A stretch of 64,000 nucleotides of DNA, taken from the NCBI GenBank assembly GCA_029582155.1, contig CM055897.1, positions 1,450,501 through 1,514,500 on the forward strand. The letters run 5' to 3'. The translations under genes were made by a program, and so were the position numbers. Shown in pieces: positions 46,656 through 58,095 of the stretch. How positions within the stretch are numbered: position 1 is the first letter of the stretch; each line of letters opens with the position of its first letter. This DNA is from Panopea generosa (lineage: Eukaryota; Mollusca; Bivalvia; Adapedonta; Hiatellidae). Below the pieces are notes generated by a model. It was not told the origin of the DNA. It was given only the letters and a program-made list of their open reading frames with translations, and did not search any database.

Positions 46656-47971
46656 CAACTATCTACCTTTCTAGCGGCCAATGATTAACATTATTTATCC
46701 AAGGAAAATGACATTTGGCCCAAAGCAGGTTAATACTGACCGAGACGCAGTATTTTAGTATTTAGTATTTTAGCGTTTAAAAGTTGGTATTTCAGTGTCA
46801 GTTTTAATTTATAGAATACAATAAACAGTTCAGTTTTACTGTTATTTTATCGAATATAGCAAATGGATTTGGAATGGACAATCGGCATGAGATCGGAAGA
46901 GCGTTTCGTTTGAACTATTGACTCGGTTACCGGGTGAAACCGGTTTCGACAGAATAAGTGGTCAATAGTACATTTTTGAAGGAATAAGTTGTCAATAGTT
47001 CATTTTATTTGACCTGATTAGTTAGGGTTTCAACCAATCAGATTGAAGCATTCATAATGTTATATAATAAAATCATTTTCAGGTAAAACAGTAAAAGAAA
47101 ATATAAAATAACTATGATCTCGATATACAGTATAATGTTGAAGTAATCCATTTGAATACAGATATTGTAAGGAAAAAAATATTTTTCATTTTTCTTTATA
47201 TAAGTTCTTAACGGTGCGAACAATTATATATATATTTACTATTTTTCTCTTGTAACATTTATTCGTTTAAATGTTATTACTGTAGAAAATCATACATTTT
47301 ACGAACGAATCTTCAGCAATAAATCCAGGCAAAGTACAAGCAAAATCTATCATATATTTCATAGCTTTTTTTCCTAAAAATGCTAATGGTCTCACATGGG
47401 TCAAATATTTTATATTTTTTTATTTGAAATAAAGGATATGTATAAATAATTTTTTAGCTGGAGTATGATTTTTTATAACGAGATCACAGTGACCTTTTTT
47501 ACCGTTAACACCATGGTACACTGAGAGACTAAAAACGCAAAACTCCAATTCAGCACGTCTTAGATGAGTAGAGAAGACGTATTTGACGCTCGTCACCCAC
47601 CACTGAGAAACTTTAATAAGCTTTCCAAGCCTTGGGTAAGTAGTGTAACAATATTTCTTAACACTGTATTGCAAACATTGTGCTTCCATCGACGCGGATA
47701 TGTGTTGCCTGCATTGTTGTAAATGGTGGTTACAACCGTTACTAATTGCAAAGTTTGTGATTTAGGGTAACGCTGTTTATACGGAACAGAGGAAGTAGTG
47801 GTTGTGATAGTGAAGAACAAAACAACAAACTTTTCAAAACCAGAGGCCCGTCTGAGGATACTGATAACATTCCGGTGAGTGAAATTTTGAGTCAAACCAA
47901 CGCTGTTTTATTTGATGCTGAAACGCTGAAAACTGGAACTGACAATGTGTTTACAGTAAAAAAAATCAGTA
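46656..47971. other. Non-coding stretch upstream of the LINE ORF1
   Basis: The end nearest 47971 is presumably the LINE 5' UTR, but I cannot place its 5' end or a target duplication. No other gene was recognised. Confidence 0.4.
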
Positions 47972-48700
47972 ATGGCGGAAAGTTGTATAGAACCGACAAA
48001 TGCGGACTTAATGTCATGTCTTAAGAAAATTGACAATAAAATATGTGCCATGGACAAGAGGCTCGGTGCTCTGGAGAGCTTAGAGAAGAAAGTTGATGGG
48101 TTCGACCGCGATCTGAAAAAGCTGTGGATTATCATAGATGAAAATAATAAAAAGTCAGATGAGAGACTAACGAGAGTTGAGGAGAAGACAGAAAGTGTAG
48201 ATTTTAATATGGGGATTGTGAACAATAAAGTTGTGGGATTAGAGAAGGAAAGGGATGTGATCCGGGATGAAATCGTGTACCTACAATCGCAGTCCATGAG
48301 AAACAATCTGGTGTTTAGTAACATTCCGGAAGCCTCGGGGGAGAGTGCGGAAGCTGCAGAAGCTGTAGTACGTAGCTTTATTCACGAGATGATGAAGGTA
48401 GCGAAGGACATTGTTGACAATATCGGGTTCGAGCGAGTACACAGGATGGGGGTGAAGGCCATGGGAAGGAATAGGGCGATTGTCGCAAAATTTACACTGT
48501 TCAAAGAAAGAGAACTCGTACGTAAACAGTGGAAAACATTACAAGGTACCGCATTTTATGTGAATGAACAATTTCCACGAGAGGTAGTAGAGAAGAGGAA
48601 GAGGCTTCTACCTAAGATGAGAGCAGCCAGGGACAGAGGGGACACGTCGTGGATTGCTTACGACACCCTATATATCAACGGTAGGCCAGTGAGGGACTAG
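47972..48700 (+). CDS. LINE ORF1 protein (L1-ORF1-like RNA-binding), 242 aa
   Basis: ATG at 47972. Residues about 15-90 form a heptad-like coiled coil (LKKIDNKICAMDKRLGALES, LEKKVDGFDRDLKK). Residues about 108-240 read as the RRM plus C-terminal domain of L1-type ORF1: SMRNNLVFSNIPE, FERVHRMG, AIVAKFTLFKERELVRKQWK, LPKMRAARDRG. The protein would trimerise and bind LINE RNA. It ends in a single TAG, and the next codon continues in the same frame into the endonuclease ORF. The ORF appears intact. Confidence 0.85.
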   Translation: MAESCIEPTNADLMSCLKKIDNKICAMDKRLGALESLEKKVDGFDRDLKKLWIIIDENNKKSDERLTRVEEKTESVDFNMGIVNNKVVGLEKERDVIRDEIVYLQSQSMRNNLVFSNIPEASGESAEAAEAVVRSFIHEMMKVAKDIVDNIGFERVHRMGVKAMGRNRAIVAKFTLFKERELVRKQWKTLQGTAFYVNEQFPREVVEKRKRLLPKMRAARDRGDTSWIAYDTLYINGRPVRD

Positions 48701-48703
48701 GAT

Positions 48704-49825
48704 TACGCAGAGGGTGAACTACGTTTCCTGTCATGGAATGTGCATGGACTTACTAGGAGTAAGAAAGACAATTGTGACTTTGTAAATATTATTGCTGATA
48801 ATGACATTGTATTCTTATATGAATCATGGACATGTACTAATAGCGATATTAGCTTGAGTGGATATGTTTCACATAATTTTTACCGTAAATTTAAACATCG
48901 TAATGCCAAAAGATCTAGTGGTGGTATTGTTTTATACTACAAGGAATCTTTAAAAAATGGTATTGAGGTAGTTAAAAGTAGCTTGGACACCATTGTTTGG
49001 ATTAAACTTGATCACAAATTCTTTAATTTTGATAATGATGTATATGTATGTGGAATTTATTTATGGGGGGAAGATTCCTCTGCATATAATATTGCTAATG
49101 TTGATTTATTTGAACTTCTGGAAAATGATATAGTTTTTTATGAAAGTCTCGGGTCTGTGTATGTTATGGGTGATATGAATAGCAGAGTTGGTACTAAACA
49201 TGATTTTATTATACAAGACAAGGTAAATTATTATACAGATGATATTGATTATGTTCCCGATATACCCATGTACCGGTCCTCGCTTGATAAAACATGTAAT
49301 AGTCAGGGTGTTAAACTTCTTGAGTTATGCAAATCGTCTTGTTTACGCATAGTAAACGGTAGAATAGGTATTAATACGGATGTGTATACCTTTGTGTCAC
49401 AGCACGGAGAATCCGTGATTGACTATTTACTTACAAATGAGAGTAATTTTTCACATATCAGTACTTTTACAATTGACCCTATTAATGAATGGAGTGACCA
49501 TTCACCCATTAAATTTTCTTTGTGTTGTAATAGACCTTCAGCTATACCTGTAGATGTGCGCGACGTAAAGTATAAATGGGATAATTTGCTTCGTGAGCGT
49601 TTTCGCTCAGGTTTAATAAATAAATTGTCTGATTTTAATAAATTGACAAAGAATATAGATTATTCAAATAGAGATTCTGTCAACGATGTTATGAATGATT
49701 TTACCAATATAGTTCGTGCTGTGTCGGATCCTTTATTCTCAAAAAGTTATATACATAAAAGTTATGTCACATTTTCTGACCAGTCATTTGTAAAACATGC
49801 GGAATGGTTTGTAAGGATTGTGTAA
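48704..49825 (+). CDS. LINE ORF2, endonuclease part (APE-type)
   Basis: Open from codon 48701 onward, directly after the ORF1 TAG and in the same frame; the first codons (DYAEGELRFLSWNVHGL) have no ATG. All APE-endonuclease motifs are visible: LSWNVHG, FLYESWT, VYVMGDMNSRVG, RIVNGR, SVIDYLL and EWSDHSP. It nicks target DNA to prime reverse transcription. The frame ends at TAA after WFVRIV, where a one-base loss (probably one T of a TTTT run, WFCKDC expected) breaks the link to the RT part at 49804. Confidence 0.85.
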   Translation, partial: YAEGELRFLSWNVHGLTRSKKDNCDFVNIIADNDIVFLYESWTCTNSDISLSGYVSHNFYRKFKHRNAKRSSGGIVLYYKESLKNGIEVVKSSLDTIVWIKLDHKFFNFDNDVYVCGIYLWGEDSSAYNIANVDLFELLENDIVFYESLGSVYVMGDMNSRVGTKHDFIIQDKVNYYTDDIDYVPDIPMYRSSLDKTCNSQGVKLLELCKSSCLRIVNGRIGINTDVYTFVSQHGESVIDYLLTNESNFSHISTFTIDPINEWSDHSPIKFSLCCNRPSAIPVDVRDVKYKWDNLLRERFRSGLINKLSDFNKLTKNIDYSNRDSVNDVMNDFTNIVRAVSDPLFSKSYIHKSYVTFSDQSFVKHAEWFVRIV

Positions 49826-52128
49826 TTGCCAAGAACAAATATTTAGAAGCATTACGTATATACACCTGTTGTAAATCAGATTTAAATAGGGAGCATTTCT
49901 GCAAATGTAAAAAAGAATATAAAGATACCGTTAAGAAAAAGAAGCGATGTTTTGAATTAAAAAAATTATCAGATATAGAGAATTTAAAATATTGTAAACC
50001 TAAAGAATTTTGGAAATATTTTAAGAAAAAGAATAATCATGCCGGAAGTAATGACATATCATTGGAGGAATTCCGAAATTATTTTGCTAGTTTAAGTAAT
50101 GATATATTTCAGACAGCAAATGAAGATGCCGAATCTTTTTGTACTGATAATGATTTTGATAACAATTGTTGTTCATTCGAGGAATTAGACCAGCCAATTA
50201 CTGTTTCTGAAATACTGAGCGCTAGTAAATGTTTGAAAGCTGGAAAATCGATTGGGAGCGATTTCTTATTAAATGAGTATTTTATTGAAAGTATTGATAT
50301 TTTAGGCTCCCATTTATGTGATATTTTTAATGCTATTTTGACCTCAGGCTTTTTTCCCGATAAGTGGACAGAGGGAGTGATTATCCCTATTCACAAAAAA
50401 GGTAGTGTGAGCGATGTTAATAATTACCGAGGCATAACCTTGGTAAGTTGTTTATCTAAACTGTTTACCACCATACTCAATAAAAGGATTGAAACATTTT
50501 GTAATAATAATGATATCATTTCAGATGCGCAATTTGGATTTCGAAAGGGACGGTCAACAGTTGATGCTATATTTGTGTTAATGTCAATTATCCAGAATTA
50601 TTTATATGATAATAAACGTTTATATGTTGTTTTCGTTGACATGATGAAGTGTTTCGATAGTATATATAGAAATGCACTTTGGCTAAAATTGTATAAGCTT
50701 GGTATAAGGGGTAAACTTCTACGTATTATTAAGGACATGTATCAGAAGGTTAAATCATGTGTAAAGAGTTGTAATAGTTATTCTGACTATTTTGAATATG
50801 CTGTGGGATTGAGACAAGGGGAGGTAATCTCACCTATACTTTTCTCTATGTTTGTGGAAGACTTGGAGCTGTATTTACAAAACAGCGTTGATTCAGGATT
50901 GAATATTGATGATATTGTTTTGATTATGTTACTTTTTGCGGACGAAATGGCTATTTTAGGAAAATCTCCTTCTGAATTACAGGATAATCTTAACCGTTTG
51001 CATACTTATTGTAATAATTGGGGCTTAAAAGTAAATACATTGAAAACAAAAATAATGGTATTTAGAAAACGTGGATGGTTGTTACCCAATGAATCTTGGA
51101 CTTATAACGGAGAAATTATTGAAGTTGTTGATGATTTTAATTATCTTGGAACAATATTTAATTATACTGGTAATTTTAATTTAAATCAGGAACATTTGGT
51201 TGGCAAATCTTTGAAAGCTTTTAATACCCTCTTATTTAATTGTAAAAAATTCCATTTAAAGCCAAAACTACTATGCCAGTTGTTTGATGCATTCGTTGGT
51301 TCTATCTTAAGTTATGCGAGTGAAATTTGGGGATATACCAAGTCGAAAGTAATCGAAAGAATACACTTAAAGTTCTGTAAACGTTTATTGAATGTTAGAT
51401 TAAATACTTGTACAGTGGGTGTGTATGGAGAGCTTGGGAGATATCCATTATATATATCACGATATGTAAGAATCATAAGCTATTGGTGTAAAGTTATTTA
51501 TACGGAAAATATATTGATAAAAAAACTATATGAACAGGGGCTTTATGACTGTAATAGAGGTTGTAAGAACTGGGTATCAAATATTAAAACCATGTTAAAT
51601 GATTATGGATTCACCTATATGTTTGAGAATAATCGTTTTGTTAATCCCAAAGTATTTCCAAATATTTTTAAACAAAAGGTTATCGACAATTTCATTCAAC
51701 AATGGTTTGGATCAGTAGAAAAAAGTCCAGTGCTCGAATTTTATAAACTTGTCAAACATCAATTTAAGTACGAGAATTATCTCGATATATTGCCCTGTAA
51801 TCTTAGATTATTTTACACTAGATTAAGACTATCTGTTAATCCTCTTAGAATACAAACTGGACGATATGACAGAAATAGAATTCCAAAAAATGAAAGATAT
51901 TGTTTATGTTGCAATTCAAGGGATATAGAAGATGAGTTTCATTTCTTATGTATATGTCCCTGTTTTAATAATTTACGAAAACAGTATTTGAAAAAGTATT
52001 ACTATCAAAGACCGTCTGTGTTCAAATTTTTGGAGTTACTTAATTCACATAATAAAACCATATTATATAATATTTCAAGATATATAAAAGAGGCATTAGA
52101 AATTAGAAAAACAGTGCTAACTGTTTAA
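49804..52128 (+). pseudogene. LINE ORF2, reverse transcriptase and C-terminal zinc knuckle
   Basis: 774 codons, in a different frame from the endonuclease. RT motifs: KWTEGVIIPIHKKGS, NYRGITLVSCLSKLF, AQFGFRKGRST, VVFVDMMKCFDSI, LRQGEVISPILFS and LLFADEMAIL. The catalytic box reads FADE, whereas relatives have Y/F-ADD, so the second Asp is Glu. The C-terminus has LRIQTGRYDRNRIPKNERYC, then CLCC...DEFHFLCICPC, a CCHC-like knuckle. The frame loss and the changed catalytic box suggest that this copy is not active alone. Confidence 0.88.
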
Positions 52129-52305
52129 GCATAGTGTTTATCCTCATTTCATTTATTAACATTCATTTAATATTTTGTTATATACTCTAATGAATTTAAT
52201 CATTGCTGTTAAGTGACTATATGTTTATATTGATTGTATATTGTATATAGTATGATGATGTACTTTGTACAAATCCTAATAAAATATATGTTCTGTTCTG
52301 TTCTG

Positions 52306-53108
52306 TTTATAACCTTCTCAGTTCTCAGTTAATTTATAATATTTTCCAATAATATTTACACAGTTTGTTACACGTATGTTTATTGTTGCCAAATTTGATT
52401 AAAATTGATAAATACAAAACTTATTTATTTTTACGAAATCTGACTACTGCAATAATCGACATCTCTGAATATATTGGTTTAAAAATGTCCTTAAATTATA
52501 AAAATAAATCAGTTGGGCTGCGTTCAGCATGCACGGTTAAAACATGTTAACTTGTTTATAAACACAAACGGTGATCAAACGAACAATAATAAAACGGAAA
52601 CCGGACTACATGGACCCTGTCCCTACATTTCTCACTAACTCACGTGATTAAACACATAGACATACAGCTCCCGGAAGTGTTTACTCCATAACCAAACGTT
52701 TAAAGTCAATATGTCGTTCATTTTACTTACTTAGCAACACACAGCGGTTTCACAAGGGTAATACTCTAATGAATGAATGAATGGGGTTTAACGGCGTACC
52801 AACACATTTGATGTTATTCGACGCCAACAGGAAGGATGATTCCAGGTTCACTTCACGTGTAAAAAACAACAAATTAATATACAGCTAAACACATCAACAA
52901 ATGAATATGCAGAATGAACCTAGAACTGCAGAATTTCAGCAAATTCTATTATATATTATTCAAATTGTCTCTTCTTACGACATGCATGAGCCACAATGAT
53001 CCTATTCTTGTTATCACTCATATGGCTCCCTCGAACCACATAGAGGTTGGTAATTTAACAACAATAATAACATGATAAAAATTATGATCTGCAGAGATCG
53101 ACAGTGAT
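52306..53108. other. Non-coding stretch between LINE and P4H-like gene 2
   Basis: At about 52770-52862, gaatgaatgaatggggttta and acggcgtaccaacacat look like a dispersed mollusc-type repeat seen near many genes. The rest is AT-rich. Confidence 0.4.
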
Positions 53109-53114
53109 TTTATT
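53109..53114 (-). terminator. Candidate polyadenylation signal of P4H-like gene 2
   Basis: TTTATT reads AATAAA on the minus strand, about 295 nt after the stop. It is the nearest clear signal. Confidence 0.35.
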
Positions 53115-53408
53115 CTTAGCTGGAACCACACAGGCTGTAATAGTCTAGGTGATGCCTCTTTAAACATTGAAGGACGAAAAGTGAATATCAAACTAACTTC
53201 TTATTTAAAATTCCATATTTTTTCTCTTTTTTCTTTGTTATGTGATTATATATATAGACTGTACATAACAACCAACTGTTGGAAAGTTTGTAATGCTTCT
53301 GTTTGAAAAGCAAATCTCAAGAACGAAATTATATTATACCACAAAAAACGACGCCATATTGTTTTTACACTAAGCGTTATATCGTGCTGCCCATGTTTTG
53401 TTGTTGTT

Positions 53409-54683
53409 TCATCGTTTTCCTTTAAAATATTTCGGATTGATATATTTACTTGCTACATCTCTGTGCGGGTAGGTTGGAGTAGATATCCAGTTTGTTGCTA
53501 TCCATTTCGTTCCCTTTATAACGTCACATCCACCATGATGACTCCGTCCGTTGACATCGCCTAGATACCCGTGTCTGTCTATGAAGTGGTTGTACCACAG
53601 GATTGCCTTCCCTTTTTGTGGTTTAACTACCACCGAGGCATCGTGACAGTGCTTTGTAAGATTGACCCAATTCATTGCTTCTGTTGTCCGCCTTATATTG
53701 CCCATCGATAAATCTGCGATTGGGAACGCGGTTTCGCCGCCTTCTTTTACGTCGTTAAGGTAATACAAAACGGTGGCATAGCGGCAGTGTCTACAACATT
53801 CTGTATTTTCAAAGTCAAATCCTTCATCATTTAAACATTTTTTTTGGAAACAACACGGGATCTTTAGATCAACCTTATTCGAATCCAAGTGAGCATAATA
53901 GTGTCCTCCGATCTCGTATTTGCCGATGCTTAGACGTTCACCCCATTTCACTACCTCCATTGGCAAATCGGTCAATTTGGAAATTTTCTGATGAATTTTT
54001 TCCATAAATTCGGTTCCAATATCATTAGCCAGAAGCGTGACTGATTCACTAATGCGAGCAGGAACACGATTTTGATCTGAATCCGTTTTTTGTTTATTTG
54101 CAAATACTGTACTAGAAGTCAATCCCTTCTTGATACTCTGTTCTATAATATGATCACAATCACGTGCACTTAGAAAATTAGGGATTTCAAATAGTGGGGG
54201 GTTTAATGAGCGTGTGATAATGGAAGTTTTTACACCGTCTGCTAATTGAATTTCTCTGACATCGCCAACCACTCCGAGTTCAATCGTTGGCAGCGGTGGA
54301 TAAGTATATACGTGTTTGTTTTCACCGGCTCCATTCTTTTCTATCTTAGCATCTCTTGTCATGGATGGCTGAAATGTCCTACACTTTTTTGAAATGTCGT
54401 CTGGACCATCGACAGTCACATCGCTAGTTCCCGGCTCTGTTTTTGCCGTCATTGACGTATACAAATATTCTCTGGCCTTTTTAAATTGTTCTGTCGCTGC
54501 ATTATGCAGGTCTTGAAACCACAGTAAATAATCTTGGTTGTTGGCATCTGATATTTTGTTATTGCAAAGTTCAATACCCGGATGATGGTATTGGTTTTCG
54601 GTTTCGCAAGTAGGATGCATGGAGGAGACAATGTGCGTAGTTGAAAGCACCAAAACGCATGATAATAGTGGTAGCCAAGTCAT
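53409..54683 (-). CDS. P4HTM-like prolyl 4-hydroxylase, paralog 2
   Basis: 424 aa, single coding exon; ATG at 54683 immediately follows the acceptor ttactttcag, so it is the first coding codon after a 5' UTR intron. N-terminal MTWLPLLSCVLVLSTTHIVS is a signal peptide. The catalytic triad is H265 and D267 in HYYAHLDSN and H383 in SHHGGC, with 2OG-binding K393 in KGTKW. RYATVLYYLNDVKEGGETAF and KPQKGKAILWYNHF are shared with paralog 1, as is the six-Cys loop (CC, C, CC, C) after HLD. The middle of the protein is more diverged and the ends differ (it ends KGKR). It lies about 10 kb from paralog 1 in the same orientation, with the LINE between, so a tandem duplication is likely. Confidence 0.9.
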   Translation of the reverse strand: MTWLPLLSCVLVLSTTHIVSSMHPTCETENQYHHPGIELCNNKISDANNQDYLLWFQDLHNAATEQFKKAREYLYTSMTAKTEPGTSDVTVDGPDDISKKCRTFQPSMTRDAKIEKNGAGENKHVYTYPPLPTIELGVVGDVREIQLADGVKTSIITRSLNPPLFEIPNFLSARDCDHIIEQSIKKGLTSSTVFANKQKTDSDQNRVPARISESVTLLANDIGTEFMEKIHQKISKLTDLPMEVVKWGERLSIGKYEIGGHYYAHLDSNKVDLKIPCCFQKKCLNDEGFDFENTECCRHCRYATVLYYLNDVKEGGETAFPIADLSMGNIRRTTEAMNWVNLTKHCHDASVVVKPQKGKAILWYNHFIDRHGYLGDVNGRSHHGGCDVIKGTKWIATNWISTPTYPHRDVASKYINPKYFKGKR

Positions 54684-55414
54684 CTGAAAGTAATTAATTC
54701 CAAAAGTAATGCGGATTTTATTTATCGGCTTTAGAGCAACATATCAAATCATTGTACTTATTATATCACGATGTCAGTTTTCATAGCAACGGAATCAGAA
54801 CAGCAGCAACGTACAACCGAATACTACCAGCAGTTTATATTTTCAATATTATCAAAAACGCAGTAGGACCATATATATAACAAGCCCAATTTACAACATA
54901 AACCAGAAAAAGACATTTTACAATCTAAAATAATCTGAAAATAAAATCTAAATATATCAATATATTGAATACAAACTTTTAAAAAAGAGACAAAATTCAT
55001 TATTACCTTTTTATGGTTGAAACATTTAATCAATTTTAGATAAACATCCGTGTAAATAAATATAGAACAGAAGTTAATGCGTTTATATACGTTTAAAATC
55101 ATAAATGTCAAAAATCGAGTGTTAGGATGAATTTGACCATAGGCGTTTCAAATAGTTCATAATAAATCATCGCCTGCACATGTATTGGTCATATATTAAA
55201 TACACCAATATAGCATTCAGAATTATATGTAAATAATACAGTATATACTCACTAATAGTATATTGACATAAATTATGCTTTATCATCTTGCAGGGGCGTA
55301 GCTTCCTATAGGCAGAGTAGACATGTGCCTACACTTTTTCTGAAAAAAAAATCGATCAACAAAACTGCCAAAAAATGCAATAAAACTCGGACCCTAGTGG
55401 GGTAGTGGGGTAAA
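54684..55414. other. 5' flank or 5' UTR intron of P4H-like gene 2
   Basis: The splice acceptor abuts the start codon (54684 onward); the first exon is not identifiable. AT-rich, no other feature. Confidence 0.45.
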
Positions 55415-56056
55415 CTATAAATATAGTAGCCACTTGTATGAATATAGTAGCCACTTGTATAAATATAGTAGCCACTTGTATGAATATAGTAGCCACTTGT
55501 ATGAATGTAGTAGCCACTTGTATGAATATAGTAGCCACTTGTATGAATGTAGTAGCCAATTGTATGAATATAGTAGCCACTTGTATGAATATAGTAGCCA
55601 CTTGTATGAATATAGTAGCCACTTGTATGAATATAGTAGCCACTTGTATGAATGTAGTAGCCACTTGTATGAATGTAGTAGCCACTTGTATGAATGTAGT
55701 AGCCACTTGTATGAATGTAGTAGCCACTTGTATGAATATAGTAGCCACTTGTATGAATGTAGTAGCCACTTGTATGAATGTAGTAGCCACTTGTATGAAT
55801 GTAGTAGCCACTTGTATGAATGTAGTAGCCACTTGTATGAATGTAGTAGCCACTTGTATGAATATGTATGAATATAGTAGCCACTTGTATAAATATAGTA
55901 GCCACTTGTATGAATATAGTAGCCACTTTTATGAATATAGTAGCCACTTGTATGAATAAAGTAGCCACTTGTATGAATATAGTAGCCACTTGTATAAATA
56001 TAGTAGCCACTTGTATAAATATAGTAGCCACTTGTATGAATATAGTAGCCACTTGA
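55415..56056. repeat. 21-bp minisatellite, about 30 units
   Basis: Unit tatgaatatagtagccacttg with small changes (tatgaatgtag, tataaatatag, tatgaataaag). The 21-bp period leaves frames open on both strands as seven-residue repeats. A break at about 55855-55868 inserts a short gaatatgtatgaat join. Confidence 0.95.
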
Positions 56057-56556
56057 AACCACGAGAAAGAATGCTACTTCATTTTCAACTTTATTAAAGT
56101 GAACCTTAAAAAATATAAGAAATATATACAAAACGCACCTACGATAGTCTAGCTGAAAACAACTTCAGCAGAGCATATCCCCGAACACAATGTAGCCTAA
56201 ATTCAACAAATTCTCTTTCAGGGATGAAATTATGATGGTTAGGTAAAATATAAGTACAAGACAAGGATTCGAACAGTGAACTATTATTATCTATCTTCCG
56301 ATACTGCAACACTCACTCACGAGGATTATGTTCAGATCTTCGCGTCTGTGCACAGCAGAATTAACGTAAAAAAAGAAGTCGATGATAAGAAAAAGAGGAA
56401 TAAAAGATGGCATGGTAAATATGTTTAAAACAGCATTAGCATGTTTAAGTGAGGGATGGTGAGACGGTGCATAGTGCCCTCTTATATTAATGAAGACTGG
56501 ACAGGATTGCAACGTCTGGTGGTATTCCTTTCCGCTGCTTAATTGAGAGGAAGATG

Positions 56557-56609
<53 letters not shown>

Positions 56610-57984
56610 GGGGGGAGGGGGGGGGGGGAGAGAAATTTATAGTAGAGCTCTAGTCAACAATCGTGTGGAAGTGTCTACATGTTAGTTTGTGACACTTATT
56701 GGACATTCTTCTAGGACATTTAACATATGGTGTCATTTGTACAGCAACAAACACATGTATACTTTCAAAACAGACATATTGCCCAGCTGTTATAATTAAT
56801 AGATGCTAGACAATAATTAGGATGGTACCGGTGTCTTCGGCGGTTTACAAAGAGCAAAACTGATGGATGATAAATAGCTTGTTAAATTACATGTAACAGT
56901 GGGGAATGTAATGACATAACATGTAACAGTGGGGAATGTAATGACATAACATGATGACAGTCTCTCGATTACATGTAACAGTGGGGAATGTAATGACATA
57001 ACATGATGACAATCTCTGGATTTACTACAATGGAATGCTTTGGTTTGTTAAGCAGCTGAATTTCTCGGTATAATGTTCCATATCGACTGTTGACCATTCT
57101 CTTACAAACTATTAATTCCTGTTTTATGTTTCATGATTCTATGTCATATCATCTGCAATGGTTTTATCATCGGGTATAATGTACTGTATTTCGACTGTAT
57201 CCACATTTACAGTATTGGCTTAATTGTCTATCTAATCATGTATTTCGAAAATCACTGAACACGTGATTGTTGACGCAGACGATGAAGAGGCACATAAAGC
57301 CCTCTGTTGAGATGTAGTGTTTCTTTTATATCTAACTACATTTTTTAAGGCTTTTGATAATATTATCTGCAGTTTTTTTTGTGAAAATATATTTACTGTT
57401 TACTATTTTAGCAGAATTGCATAATTCTATGGCATAGGGGGGCCTACGAATAAGCACCAATCCTTTTACAATTCTTGATTCACCATTAAACGTTTATGGT
57501 CATTACTCTTACACTTACACTGTTGGTTTCAATCTGATTGTCAAGTTTTGCATTTATGACAACGTTCATGGCATGGACAATTGGAAAAAATGCAAATAAG
57601 GTCATTTAAAATACCTTCTGCAAAATTAGGTTAGAATGACGGTTAAGAATGCTATGACAATCCATATTTCCTTTTAGTATACGTCAGTCAGTACAAATCC
57701 TTTTCCAAAAGCGGTTTATCAAAGTGCATATTGATCATGTCGTTAACACCATGACGGTCAAATGCTTGTCATTCTTTCAACAGACAACATAACAGTCGAT
57801 GAAAAGACATAGTAGTGCCTGAACTAGTGCCTGAACTAATCTACTGTTCATTTAATAGACGTGCATTTCAATAAAGTCATTGGCAGTGCCCAACAGTTGA
57901 TCAGATGTTTATAACACAACAAGAAATACTATCTGATTAGAAATGTGTCAATATGACACGGAATGCCCCGCTATATGTAAATTA
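56057..57984. other. Non-coding stretch with GT tract and a 30-52-bp repeat
   Basis: A (GT)n tract is at about 56558-56606, followed by a G-run (to about 56628). At 56889-57002 a unit (acatgtaacagtggggaatg, then taatgacata) is present three times. No gene was recognised. Confidence 0.6.
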
Positions 57985-58095
57985 TACCAAATATTAAAGT
58001 AACCATAACTCCTGTAGAATTTGGCGGACGTTTCAAAATATCAAAATGAACTGACGAATGAACGGACGAACGGAAAGTCGGGCGGACAGGAGTAA
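57985..58095 (-). repeat. Fragment of the GGAC-type dispersed repeat, minus strand
   Basis: tgaacggacgaacggaaagt and gggcggacaggagtaat follow gaatttggcggacgtttc; this has the same style as the 19980-20395 segment, read in reverse. Confidence 0.4.

Larger units (their letters stand above)
47972..52305 (+). mobile_element. Non-LTR retrotransposon (LINE) between the two P4H genes
   Basis: ORF1, endonuclease and reverse transcriptase lie in order on the plus strand, followed by a 170-bp 3' UTR ending aataaaatatatg and three TTCTG repeats (52291-52305), a microsatellite tail typical of many LINEs. The superfamily resembles the CR1/L2/Jockey group, but I cannot place the clade. The copy has at least two visible lesions (frameshift near 49815, FADE in the RT motif). 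Confidence 0.9.

Noticed and set aside
55306-56131. Several overlapping open frames in the 21-bp array
   Set aside because: Seven-residue repeats on both strands from a 21-bp unit; no gene evidence.
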